NCBI GenBank assembly: GCA_036265675.1
Contig: DATAOP010000099.1
Location: 1 to 14,327, forward strand
Reading direction: 5' to 3'
Source of the DNA: VRUE01 sp036265675
GTDB taxonomy: Bacteria > Actinomycetota > Thermoleophilia > Solirubrobacterales > 70-9
Length of the DNA: 14,327 nt
A model generated the notes under the pieces. It made no database searches. It saw nothing but the letters and a program-made list of their open reading frames with translations, and was not told the origin of the DNA. Below are positions 8,168 through 13,477 of the stretch, piece after piece. The translations under genes and the position numbers were made by a program. Each line of letters starts with the position of its first letter. The first letter of the stretch is position 1.

Positions 8168-8376
8168 CAGCGTGAGCCACCTGCCCTGCGGCGCCGGTAC
8201 AACCAGGCGGCCGTGACAAGGGCGACGAGCGCGGCTGCGCCCTCCCCCGCCAGGCCGCCGATCGCAGCTCCGGTGACGGCGCCGACCACTGCCGGCAGGG
8301 CGACACAGCACAGCACGGCGAGGACGCCCGCGCCGGCGATCGCCCCGAGCCCGGTCGCGTGGCGACCGACGCTCAT
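8164..8376 (-). CDS. Small two-helix membrane protein with vicinal Cys pair (MerT-like, 70 aa)
   Basis: The product MSVGRHATGL... has two predicted helices (about 9-40 and 46-60) and ends in RRRRAGGSRC. The first helix carries CCVALP (Cys23-Cys24), resembling the Cys-Cys-x-x-Pro pattern in the first helix of the mercury transporter MerT (CCVLP). MerT is about 116 aa with three helices, so this would be a short relative or a convergent design. The ATG at 8376 overlaps the previous gene's TGA (ATGA), which is decisive against a longer upstream start in this frame. Position in an operon under a MerR-family regulator supports a role with thiol-binding metals. A direct link to mercury is inference. 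The extra Cys at the last residue (70) is a possible additional ligand. Confidence 0.82.
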   Translation of the reverse strand: MSVGRHATGLGAIAGAGVLAVLCCVALPAVVGAVTGAAIGGLAGEGAAALVALVTAAWLYRRRRAGGSRC

Positions 8377-8693
8377 GCGGAACCCCGAGTGAAGGCGGCG
8401 GCAAGGCCGGCGGCGGTCTGCTCGGCGGCGGGCGGCGCCTCGATCGAGAGCACGATCGCGTCCCCGTCCTGCTTCAGATCGAGGCTGAGGAAGGCGCAGC
8501 AACGCCGCTCGGCCTCGACCACCTCCTCGAGTCGCGCCCGGGTGCCGGGCGAGTTCCTGAAGCGAAGCGTGTGGCGACGGCCTGAGCCTTCGTACTCGAT
8601 CAGCGCTGCCTCGCCGAGGCCGCCGACGGCGGCGAGGCGCGCCTCGAGCTCGCGGCCGTCGAGTGAGCAGGCGATCTGAGGTGTCTCGCTCAT
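8373..8693 (-). CDS. Small soluble protein with CC pair, MerR-associated (106 aa)
   Basis: The cytosolic product has Cys9 and a vicinal pair Cys65-Cys66 in AERRCCAFLSLDL, followed by a strand-rich end (DGDAIVLSIEAPP). From memory, proteins with this ECCxFL/CCAFL pattern occur beside MerR-type regulators and mercury genes in actinobacteria, but I know of no assigned function. A near-perfect Shine-Dalgarno AGGAGG (8699-8704) stands 5 nt before the ATG at 8693. It is first in a two-gene operon, overlapping the small membrane protein by 4 bp, and is read from the MerR-type promoter at 8735-8765. The vicinal Cys pair could bind a soft metal and pass it to, or take it from, the membrane partner; that is inference. 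Confidence 0.85.
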   Translation of the reverse strand: MSETPQIACSLDGRELEARLAAVGGLGEAALIEYEGSGRRHTLRFRNSPGTRARLEEVVEAERRCCAFLSLDLKQDGDAIVLSIEAPPAAEQTAAGLAAAFTRGSA

Positions 8694-8734
8694 GCGGACC
8701 TCCTGATTCGGTTCTCCGATTAGGTTTCGCCGCT

Positions 8735-8765
8735 AGTGTTGAACCTCAACCTAGGTTCAGGTCAA
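8735..8765 (-). promoter_or_regulatory. MerR-type promoter with overlong spacer
   Basis: On the minus strand -35 TTGACC (8765-8760) is followed after 19 bp by AACACT (8740-8735). A 19-20 bp spacer is the signature of promoters activated by MerR-family DNA distortion. It drives the CC-protein/membrane-protein operon. The -35 is strong and the -10 is only moderate. Confidence 0.6.
8744..8761. promoter_or_regulatory. 18-bp palindromic operator for the MerR-family regulator
   Basis: CCTCAACCTAGGTTCAGG is a dyad with 8 of 9 base pairs matched (the mismatch is C8747/C8758) and an A-T pair just outside. It lies in the spacer of the minus-strand promoter and 23 bp before the regulator's ATG. The layout CCTCAA..TT.AGG resembles the SoxR box CCTCAAGTTAACTTGAGG, and the location is standard for MerR-family operators. 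Confidence 0.7.
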
Positions 8766-8784
8766 GCAGATCAAGGGAGATGTC

Positions 8785-9213
8785 ATGGCCAAGGCGGAGC
8801 TGAGGATCGGCGAGGTCGCGGAGCGGGCCGGCGTCAGCATTTCCGCGATCCGCTTCTACGAGCGTCAGGGCCTGCTGCCGCGGCCGGAGCGGGCCGGCGG
8901 CCAGCGCCGCTTCTCACCAGAAACAGTGCAACGGCTTCGAATCATCGACGTCGCCAAGCAGGCGGGGTTCTCGCTCGAGGAGGTGCGCACGCTGCTGACC
9001 TCGACCGACGAGGGCGCGCCCGCGCACCAGGAGCTCCAGGCCCTTGCCTCCCGCAAGCTGCCGGAGATCGAGGCCCTGATCGCGCGCGCCGAGTCGATGC
9101 GGGATTGGCTCACCGCCGCCACCGGCTGCGGCTGCGAGTCGCTCGAGACCTGTGGCCTGTTCATCGAGGCGACCGAGCCCCTGAGTGGGCTGGCGGAGGA
9201 TCGATCCGGGTAG
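8785..9213 (+). CDS. MerR-family transcriptional regulator with SoxR-like Cys cluster
   Basis: The product is 142 aa, a usual MerR-family length. The N-terminal winged helix-turn-helix is clear (RIGEVAERAGVSISAIRFYERQGLLPRPERAGGQRRF, 7-43), followed by the long dimerisation helix (about 77-112). The C-terminal sensor GCGCESLETCGLF has Cys115, Cys117 and Cys123 (C-x-C-x5-C). This spacing equals the last three cysteines of the SoxR [2Fe-2S] motif C-x2-C-x-C-x5-C, but the first position is Ala112. MerR and ZntR use different spacings. It may therefore bind a metal ion with three thiolates, or a cluster with another ligand. ATG at 8785 has AGGGAGA upstream. Divergent from the small CC operon across the operator, it probably controls both directions. 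The PAP2 gene starts 10 nt downstream. Confidence 0.92.
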   Translation: MAKAELRIGEVAERAGVSISAIRFYERQGLLPRPERAGGQRRFSPETVQRLRIIDVAKQAGFSLEEVRTLLTSTDEGAPAHQELQALASRKLPEIEALIARAESMRDWLTAATGCGCESLETCGLFIEATEPLSGLAEDRSG

Positions 9214-9223
9214 ATGCCCGTAC

Positions 9224-10108
9224 ATGAAGGTCTCGAGTGCTGGCCGCCTGCTCGCGGCGGCGCTGGTGCCCACCGCCGTGCTCCTCGCTCGGCGACGGCG
9301 CCGGCTGAAGCTGCCGCAGGCCGGCTCCCTGGCGATCGCGGCCAGCGTGCCCGTCATGGTCCTGGTCGCAGCGCCACGCGGCCGCGTTCGTGCCGCGACC
9401 GCCTGGGCGGCGTTCATGTGGGCGTACAAGATCGCTTTCGAAATTCCCTACGACCGGCCCGAGGCGCTGCGGCGGCGGCTCCACATCGACGAGCCGATCG
9501 CGATCGACAGCCGAATCGCCGGCGGGCTCCCACCCAGCGCGGTCTTGCAGCGGCGGCTGCGCGAACCGCCGCGGCTGACGGCGCTCGATCGGGCGGCAAC
9601 CCTCTTCTACTCGACCTGGGAGGCCGCTCCTCACGCGGTCCTCGCCTGGATCCTGCTGCGGCGGCCCGAGCGCTTCCCGGCCGCCGCCCTCCGGATGGGC
9701 TGCACCTTCGCGGCGACGATCCCCAGCTACGCGCTGTATCCGCAGGCGCCGCCGTGGTGGGCGAGCGAGCGCGAGGAACGGATGGGGCGAGCGGTCCGCC
9801 GGGTCACCCTCGAGGTGAAGAAGGAGCTGAGCGGCGAACCGCGCCCGGGCGTCGACCACAACTCCCAGGCGAATCCCTGGGCGGCGATGCCATCCGACCA
9901 TTTCGCGACCAGCGCGATGATGGCCGCCGTGCTCGCCGAGATCGACCCGCGGGCGGGGCTGGGGGGAGCCGCCTACGCGCTGCTTCTCGGCGGCGTCCTG
10001 GTCTACACCGGCGAGCACTACGTCATCGACCTGATCGCCGGCCTCACGCTCGCGGGCGCGGTCTACTCGGCGGCGCGGGCCCTGCCGCTTCCGGGCGGCC
10101 CGCGATAG
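9224..10108 (+). CDS. PAP2-family membrane protein (inositol phosphorylceramide synthase-like)
   Basis: The 294-aa multi-pass protein has PAP2_3/Aur1-like motifs: ALYPQAPPWW (170-179), NPWAAMPSDHFATS (217-230) and YTGEHYVIDLIAG (261-273). His226, His265 and Asp269 fit the catalytic His/His/Asp of PAP2 phosphatases and lipid phosphotransferases. Helices are visible near 5-22, 35-50, 57-73, 134-146, 158-172, 227-239, 247-262 and 267-285. The family acts on lipid phosphates or moves phospho-head groups at the outer membrane face; the substrate here is unknown. PSDH has Asp where I would expect a hydrophobic residue (PSLH). I prefer ATG 9224 over GTG 9185 because the latter would overlap the regulator and add a non-homologous leader, although its own RBS is weak (GGGTAG). 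It is convergent with the acetyltransferase, 6 bp away. Confidence 0.88.
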   Translation: MKVSSAGRLLAAALVPTAVLLARRRRRLKLPQAGSLAIAASVPVMVLVAAPRGRVRAATAWAAFMWAYKIAFEIPYDRPEALRRRLHIDEPIAIDSRIAGGLPPSAVLQRRLREPPRLTALDRAATLFYSTWEAAPHAVLAWILLRRPERFPAAALRMGCTFAATIPSYALYPQAPPWWASEREERMGRAVRRVTLEVKKELSGEPRPGVDHNSQANPWAAMPSDHFATSAMMAAVLAEIDPRAGLGGAAYALLLGGVLVYTGEHYVIDLIAGLTLAGAVYSAARALPLPGGPR

Positions 10109-10114
10109 CCCGAC

Positions 10115-10705
10115 CTACTCCGGCTGCGGCGGCGTGACCCGATCCCGCTCGCCGATCTCGCGAACGACCCGGGCCGGGTTGCCGTAGGCGACGACCCCGG
10201 CCGGAAGGCTGCGGGTCACGATCGAGCCGGCGCCGACCACGGTGTTCTCGCCGATCGAGACGCCGGGGCCGACGATCGCCCCGGCCCCGATCCAGACGCC
10301 GTCGGCGAGGGTGACCGGGAGCGCCTGCTCCCAGGCGCCGCGGCGCGCCACCGGGTCTATGGGGTGCGTCGCGGTGACCAGCTGGGCCCCGGAAGCGAGC
10401 AGGCACTCGTCGCCGATCGCGATCTCTGCCCCGTCCAGGAGGGCGCAGTTGTAGTTGACGAAGGTCCGGGCGCCGATCCGGATCCCGTCGCCGAAATCGC
10501 AAAAGAACGGCGTCCTGACGATCGTCTCCTCTCCGATCTCCGCCAGCAACTCCTCGAGGGCGCGAGCCCGCTCGTCGAAGCGCTCATAGGGGATCGCGTT
10601 CAGCGCCGAGACCATCGCCTGACGCTCGTCGAGCTCGCGGTTCAGCACCGGATCGTCGCCGCGATAGAGCTCCCCCGCTCGCATCAGCTCCTTCGCCGGC
10701 CGCAC
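10115..10705 (-). CDS. Maltose/galactoside O-acetyltransferase-like protein
   Basis: The 196-aa product (from GTG 10705) belongs to the Maa/LacA group, which acetylates sugar hydroxyls with acetyl-CoA. It has the N-terminal Mac domain (ELMRAGELYRGDDPVLNRELDERQAM, 6-31) and a left-handed beta-helix of hexapeptide repeats from about 71 to 180. TATHPIDPVARR (111-122) carries the catalytic His114, and VWIGAGAIVGPGVSIGENTVVGAGSIVT and YGNPARVV follow. The open frame continues upstream to 10774, but alignment by eye to Maa (EKMIAGELYRS..) starts at the chosen GTG, which has only a weak GGCGGC-type RBS. The length is normal for the family. The real in vivo substrate is usually unknown for these enzymes. 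Confidence 0.92.
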   Translation of the reverse strand: MRPAKELMRAGELYRGDDPVLNRELDERQAMVSALNAIPYERFDERARALEELLAEIGEETIVRTPFFCDFGDGIRIGARTFVNYNCALLDGAEIAIGDECLLASGAQLVTATHPIDPVARRGAWEQALPVTLADGVWIGAGAIVGPGVSIGENTVVGAGSIVTRSLPAGVVAYGNPARVVREIGERDRVTPPQPE

Positions 10706-10724
10706 GCCGCCATCGTAGGGGCCA

Positions 10725-10744
10725 GGCAGGCCACACGGCCTGCC
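10725..10744. terminator. GC-rich hairpin downstream of the cupin gene
   Basis: GGCAGGCC (10725-10732) and GGCCTGCC (10737-10744) form a perfect 8-bp stem with a 4-nt ACAC loop. It lies about 55 bp after the cupin stop on the minus strand and about 20 bp before the acetyltransferase start. No U-tract follows in either direction, so it may be a weak or non-canonical terminator, or an attenuating structure in the acetyltransferase leader. Confidence 0.4.
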
Positions 10745-10754
10745 ACGTGGAGTC

Positions 10755-10765
10755 CGGGCGGAGGG
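10755..10765 (+). repeat. 11-bp direct repeat of the tRNA-Leu 3' part (distal copy)
   Basis: CGGGCGGAGGG here is identical and co-oriented to 11804-11814 inside tRNA-Leu(TAG). Short and GC-rich, so chance is possible; see the finding on the flanked segment. Confidence 0.4.
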
Positions 10766-10797
10766 GGACCGCATGGCGCGCCGACGCAGTCGCAGAG

Positions 10798-11295
10798 TTA
10801 GGAAAGCCGGTCGTAACCCATTGCGCGGGCGAGGCGTTCCATCGAGCCCATGACGGCTCTTTGGATGCCCAGCGGAACCCGGGGTAGGAAAAACTCCGCT
10901 TCACGCGCTCCGGCAGTCGCCATTCGCAGCGGGTTGCCCCGGCCTTTGGCGTTGATGTAACCGGCTCTGTCGAGGGCGAAGCTCCGGTCGATGAACCCCT
11001 CGTAACTGAGCGCGGGGCGGAGCTCAGCCAGGATCTCAACGTCTTCATCACCCGCCGGACCCACGGTGTGCGGCTCTCCCGGCGGACTGACAACCCTGTC
11101 ACCAGGCGAGAGGACCCGGCTCGCTCCCCCGCTTCTGGACTGCACCGATCCCCTGATCACCGTGATGCGCTCCTCCTGATGCGGATGGATGTGCATGGGG
11201 GGCGGGGTCGCGCCGCCGCGCATCCACAGATCGAAGCTCAGCACCCCTCCCCGGCTGCTGGCCGCATTGTCATGGCAGGTCACGCGCATCCCCAT
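10798..11295 (-). CDS. Single-domain cupin protein
   Basis: The product is 165 aa from ATG 11295. Cupin motif 1 is HIHPHQEERITVIRG (35-49: His35, His37, Glu41/Glu42, Gly49) and motif 2 is PGDRVVSPPGEPH (64-76: Pro71, Gly73, His76), so a metal-binding barrel is expected. The tail AKGRGNPLRMA...PRVPLGIQRAVMGSMERLARAMGYD matches a group of actinobacterial cupins of unknown function. Family similarity seems to begin 11 codons upstream (IRPGETIEAPN), where the codon is ATC, not a normal start, although GAGGAGG stands 5 nt before it. GAGG 8 nt before ATG 11295 makes that the best usable start. The frame is open to 11784, but that extension looks non-coding. GC is lower than in neighbouring genes by eye. 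Confidence 0.75.
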   Translation of the reverse strand: MGMRVTCHDNAASSRGGVLSFDLWMRGGATPPPMHIHPHQEERITVIRGSVQSRSGGASRVLSPGDRVVSPPGEPHTVGPAGDEDVEILAELRPALSYEGFIDRSFALDRAGYINAKGRGNPLRMATAGAREAEFFLPRVPLGIQRAVMGSMERLARAMGYDRLS

Positions 11296-11333
11296 GTTGG
11301 GCGCCTCAATCGTTTCGCCGGGACGGATAACGG

Positions 11334-11340
11334 CCTCCTC
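11334..11340 (-). promoter_or_regulatory. Shine-Dalgarno sequence in front of a non-start codon
   Basis: GAGGAGG on the minus strand lies 5 nt before ATC (11328-11326), exactly where cupin family similarity begins. It bears directly on the true start of the cupin gene. Confidence 0.5.
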
Positions 11341-11509
11341 GAATGGGTGGAAGAGGAGGCTATCCCAGACGACAATTCCCTCCCCAATTTCCAGACTGGG
11401 CCTGACAAAACCAGAATGGCTGCGTTCTTTGAGGGAGCCAGGATTTCCGTGGACTCGGACCCAAGGGCCACCGCAGGCACTCCGAGCCGGAGAAGTCCGA
11501 GGAAGGATT

Positions 11510-11692
11510 TTGCTCAGGTGTGACCGCTGTGGAAATTCCTTTAGTCCCAGGAGAGTGCGGCCCTTCTGGAATTGTCCGCGATGCCAGGCCGTGTACGGGG
11601 TATCAGTCCCGCTCACCTGGACGCCGCCCGGCAGCAAGACCGGCTGGCCCACTGGCCCCCAGGCCCTGAAACCTCGTCGCCAAAAGGAGTAG
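11510..11692 (+). CDS. Possible small zinc-ribbon protein (60 aa)
   Basis: From TTG 11510 the frame reads LLRCDRCGNSF, then PFWNCPRCQAVYGV: two CxxC knuckles separated by 14 residues, as in short zinc ribbons (for example the MJ0042-type pattern). GAGGAAGG (11499-11506) precedes the TTG. It is divergent from the cupin gene. The remaining tail (PLTWTPPGSKTG.. to PRRQKE) has no recognised domain. Third-position GC is low for this genome and the frame stays open upstream with no better start, so it may be a foreign gene or chance. The four-Cys spacing with flanking aromatics is the main support. Confidence 0.35.
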   Translation: MLRCDRCGNSFSPRRVRPFWNCPRCQAVYGVSVPLTWTPPGSKTGWPTGPQALKPRRQKE

Positions 11693-11801
11693 TAGCCACC
11701 GACGGTCGAATCCGCGGCGAAACCCTTCTGCGACCCGGTTCGTTCGCTGGGCCGAGCCGACCCCCGACCCCGAAGACCGGGCATCGGCTCTAGAACTAGG
11801 A

Positions 11802-11885
11802 TGCGGGCGGAGGGACTTGAACCCCCACGGGCCGAAGCCCACCAGGACCTAAACCTGGCGCGTATTCCAATTCCGCCACGCCCGC
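11802..11885 (-). tRNA. tRNA-Leu (anticodon TAG)
   Basis: A class II cloverleaf of 84 nt on the minus strand: acceptor GCGGGCG/CGCCCGC, discriminator A73, D stem GCG/CGC, anticodon stem CCAGG/CCTGG with loop TTTAGGT (anticodon TAG), long variable arm GGGC-TTCG-GCCC, and T loop TTCAAGT with stem GGGGG/CCCTC (one G-U). A73 and the long arm fit tRNA-Leu. CCA is not encoded. Confidence 0.95.
11804..11814 (+). repeat. 11-bp direct repeat (tRNA-proximal copy)
   Basis: This copy covers the 3' acceptor strand and start of the T arm of tRNA-Leu(TAG). It is identical to 10755-10765. Confidence 0.4.
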
Positions 11886-11890
11886 AGGAA

Positions 11891-11919
11891 ACTGCTTGTG
11901 GCGCTTAACGCGCGGTCAA
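11891..11919 (-). promoter_or_regulatory. Possible promoter for tRNA-Leu(TAG)
   Basis: On the minus strand the strong -35 TTGACC (11919-11914) is followed after 17 bp by AGCAGT (11896-11891), a poor -10. Transcription would begin almost at the mature 5' end (11885). Confidence 0.3.
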
Positions 11920-12021
11920 TGCCGCGTTGTCGCTCTCAGATTCTATGATCGGGCCGTGGGAATCGGAGAGGCGAGGCCGGGGTACGAACTCTGGCACCCC
12001 AACAGGGAAAGGTCGGAGGTC

Positions 12022-12489
12022 GTGACGACAAAATTCATCGTCGCGCTCCTGATGCTGGTGACGGCGGGGCTCGCCGCCCTGATCGCGATCACCGGCTGGT
12101 CGGTTCTGAAGGGAGGCGGCGGGATGGGGGTCGTCTGCCTGATCTACGCCGGCCTCTACCTGCTGTTCGGGATCCGCGCCCTGCAGTGGAGCCGCGGGGT
12201 CCTTCCCGTCACCGCCGCACTCTCGATGATCCTCGCGATCTTCTGCGCCGTCGGTGCGGACAGCTGGTTCGCACGCGACAAGGCCGGGTTCGAGGACGCC
12301 CTCCTCCCGTCCCCGGTGATCGGCCTCCTGGTGCTCATCATGATGCTGGTCCAGATCATCCTGATCGTCGCCTGCTTCGTCGGCTTCAGCCAGGACTGGC
12401 ACGTCGAGGAGGAGCGCCCGATGGGCTCCGGCGAAGACTACGGAGCCGGTGCCCCGCCCGAGAACGGCGGCACCCCGCAGCCGGCCTGA
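12022..12489 (+). CDS. Small four-helix membrane protein, unknown function
   Basis: From GTG 12022 the product is 155 aa with four hydrophobic segments (about 4-25, 36-52, 60-80, 97-122) and a polar, acidic, Gly/Pro-rich cytoplasmic-type tail (EEERPMGSGEDYGAGAPPENGG). No family is recognised. The open frame reaches back to 11896, but that part is unlike coding sequence. AAAGG (12008-12012) and GGAGG (12015-12019) precede the GTG. GTG 11956 is an alternative that could be leaderless behind TATGAT (11944-11949). It is flanked by two minus-strand tRNA-Leu genes and ends 26 bp before the second. Confidence 0.75.
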   Translation: MTTKFIVALLMLVTAGLAALIAITGWSVLKGGGGMGVVCLIYAGLYLLFGIRALQWSRGVLPVTAALSMILAIFCAVGADSWFARDKAGFEDALLPSPVIGLLVLIMMLVQIILIVACFVGFSQDWHVEEERPMGSGEDYGAGAPPENGGTPQPA

Positions 12490-12515
12490 TCGCAAGCCGT
12501 CCCGGGAACCTCAGA

Positions 12516-12598
12516 TGCCGGAGGTGGGAGTCGAACCCACATGCCCGTTAGGGCAATCGATTTTGAGTCGATCGCGTATGCCGTTCCGCCACTCCGGC
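12516..12598 (-). tRNA. tRNA-Leu (anticodon CAA)
   Basis: A class II cloverleaf of 83 nt on the minus strand: acceptor GCCGGAG/CTCCGGC, A73, D stem GCG/CGC, anticodon stem ATCGA/TCGAT with loop CTCAAAA (anticodon CAA), variable arm GCCC-TAAC-GGGC, and T arm GTGGG-TTCGACT-CCCAC. All stems are perfect. CCA is not encoded. Confidence 0.95.
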
Positions 12599-12607
12599 GT
12601 CGCCCAA

Positions 12608-12613
12608 CCATAG
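12608..12613 (-). promoter_or_regulatory. Possible -10 box for tRNA-Leu(CAA)
   Basis: The minus-strand hexamer TATGGT lies 9 bases before the mature tRNA 5' end. No clear -35 is seen; one would fall inside the start of the hydrolase gene. Confidence 0.3.
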
Positions 12614-12622
12614 AGGCCGAAC

Positions 12623-12628
12623 TAGACT
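12623..12628 (+). promoter_or_regulatory. Possible -10 box for the hydrolase operon
   Basis: TAGACT lies 9 bases before ATG 12638, and there is no Shine-Dalgarno sequence between them. This suggests a leaderless or very short-leader mRNA, common in actinobacteria. Confidence 0.3.
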
Positions 12629-12637
12629 CGCTCGCGG

Positions 12638-13477
12638 ATGCGGATCCACCACATCAACTGCGGGACCTCCTGCCCTCGCGGCGCCCGGCTGCTGAACGGA
12701 GAGGGCGGATTCTTCGAGCCGGCCCGGATGGTCTGCCACTGCCTCCTGATCGAGGCGAACGACGGGCTTGTCCTGCTCGACACCGGCTATGGGACCGATG
12801 ACGCCCGCAATCCGAAGCAGCTCGGCCCGTCGGCGAGGCTGACCGGGGCCCGGCCCCGGCTCGACGAAACGGCGCTGGCCCAGGTCGAGGCGCTCGGCTT
12901 CGAGGCCGGCGACGTCCGTCACATCGTCATCACCCACCTCGACCCCGACCACTCCGGCGGCCTTCCTGACTTCCCTCACGCCGATGTCCACCTGTTCGAG
13001 ACGGAGCTGCGCGCCGCCCTTCGGCCGGGCTTCCGCGAGCGCCCTCGCTACCTCGGCGTCCACTGGAGCCATGACCCGAACTGGGTCGAACACGTCGTCG
13101 ACGGCGACGAGTGGATGGGGTTCGAGAGCGTCCGCATCCTCCCGGGGCTCGATGCCGAGGTCCTCCTCGTCCCCCTGCCCGGACACACGACCGGCCACAC
13201 CGGAGTTGCGATCAACGAAGGCGACGGCTGGCTCCTCCACGCAGGCGATGCCTACTTCCACCACGATCAGATCGCCGCCGATCCGTCCTGCCCGCCGATG
13301 CTCGGCCTCTTCCAGCGGATCACGGCCGTCGACAACGGGAGCCGCCTCGCCAACGGGGAGAGGCTGCGTGAGCTGACGGCGTCCGAGGGCGAGCGGGTGC
13401 GGACGATCTGCTCGCATGATCCGTACGAGCTCGACCGCGAACAGGCCCGGGGCGCCGCCTCCGAGCCGATCGGATGA
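12638..13477 (+). CDS. Metallo-beta-lactamase-fold hydrolase (AHL lactonase-like subgroup)
   Basis: The 279-aa product has the MBL metal-site motifs: THLDPDHSGG (99-108), PGHTTGHTGV (181-190), HAGDAYF (201-207) and ICSHDPYEL (257-265). Likely ligands are His100, Asp104, His105, His183, Asp204 and His260. The canonical HxHxDH reads HLDPDH here, with Asp102 in the second His position, a variant I recall in this subgroup. Overall layout (MRIHHINCGTSCP start, VLLDTGYG) resembles the N-acyl-homoserine-lactonase-like family, whose members hydrolyse lactones or esters; the substrate is not predictable. It is the first gene of an operon, and its TGA overlaps the next ATG (ATGA). The promoter region is only 39 bp and is shared with the divergent tRNA-Leu(CAA). 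Confidence 0.92.
   Translation: MRIHHINCGTSCPRGARLLNGEGGFFEPARMVCHCLLIEANDGLVLLDTGYGTDDARNPKQLGPSARLTGARPRLDETALAQVEALGFEAGDVRHIVITHLDPDHSGGLPDFPHADVHLFETELRAALRPGFRERPRYLGVHWSHDPNWVEHVVDGDEWMGFESVRILPGLDAEVLLVPLPGHTTGHTGVAINEGDGWLLHAGDAYFHHDQIAADPSCPPMLGLFQRITAVDNGSRLANGERLRELTASEGERVRTICSHDPYELDREQARGAASEPIG

Larger units (their letters stand above)
11296..11801. other. Atypical 506-base stretch between cupin and tRNA-Leu
   Basis: The stretch has no gene of clear family. Long frames are open on both strands but show less third-position GC than real genes nearby. The only candidate is the zinc-ribbon ORF at 11510-11692. The rest would hold the divergent upstream regions (11341-11498) and unassigned sequence (11693-11801). 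No tRNA remnant, integrase or transposase fragment is recognisable. Confidence 0.5.

Noticed and set aside
7166..8404. 412-aa minus-strand frame across the PD40 gene and the small membrane gene
   Set aside because: Out of frame with two well-supported genes; low-complexity Arg/Pro sequence.
8377..8502. Upstream extension of the small membrane protein
   Set aside because: Would overlap the CC-protein gene out of frame; the ATGA-coupled ATG at 8376 gives a clean two-helix protein.
9161..10018. 285-aa minus-strand frame
   Set aside because: Antisense to the PAP2 gene, whose motifs are clear.
11296..11784. N-terminal extension of the cupin frame to 328 aa
   Set aside because: No domain, lower coding bias, and a plus-strand zinc-ribbon pattern in the same interval; cupin similarity begins near 11328.
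11787..11799. GCTCTAGAACTAG resembles a cloning-vector polylinker
   Set aside because: Match ends after 13 bases on both sides; vector contamination inside a contig next to an intact tRNA is unlikely. Probably chance.
12548..13417. 289-aa minus-strand frame
   Set aside because: Antisense shadow of the MBL hydrolase.
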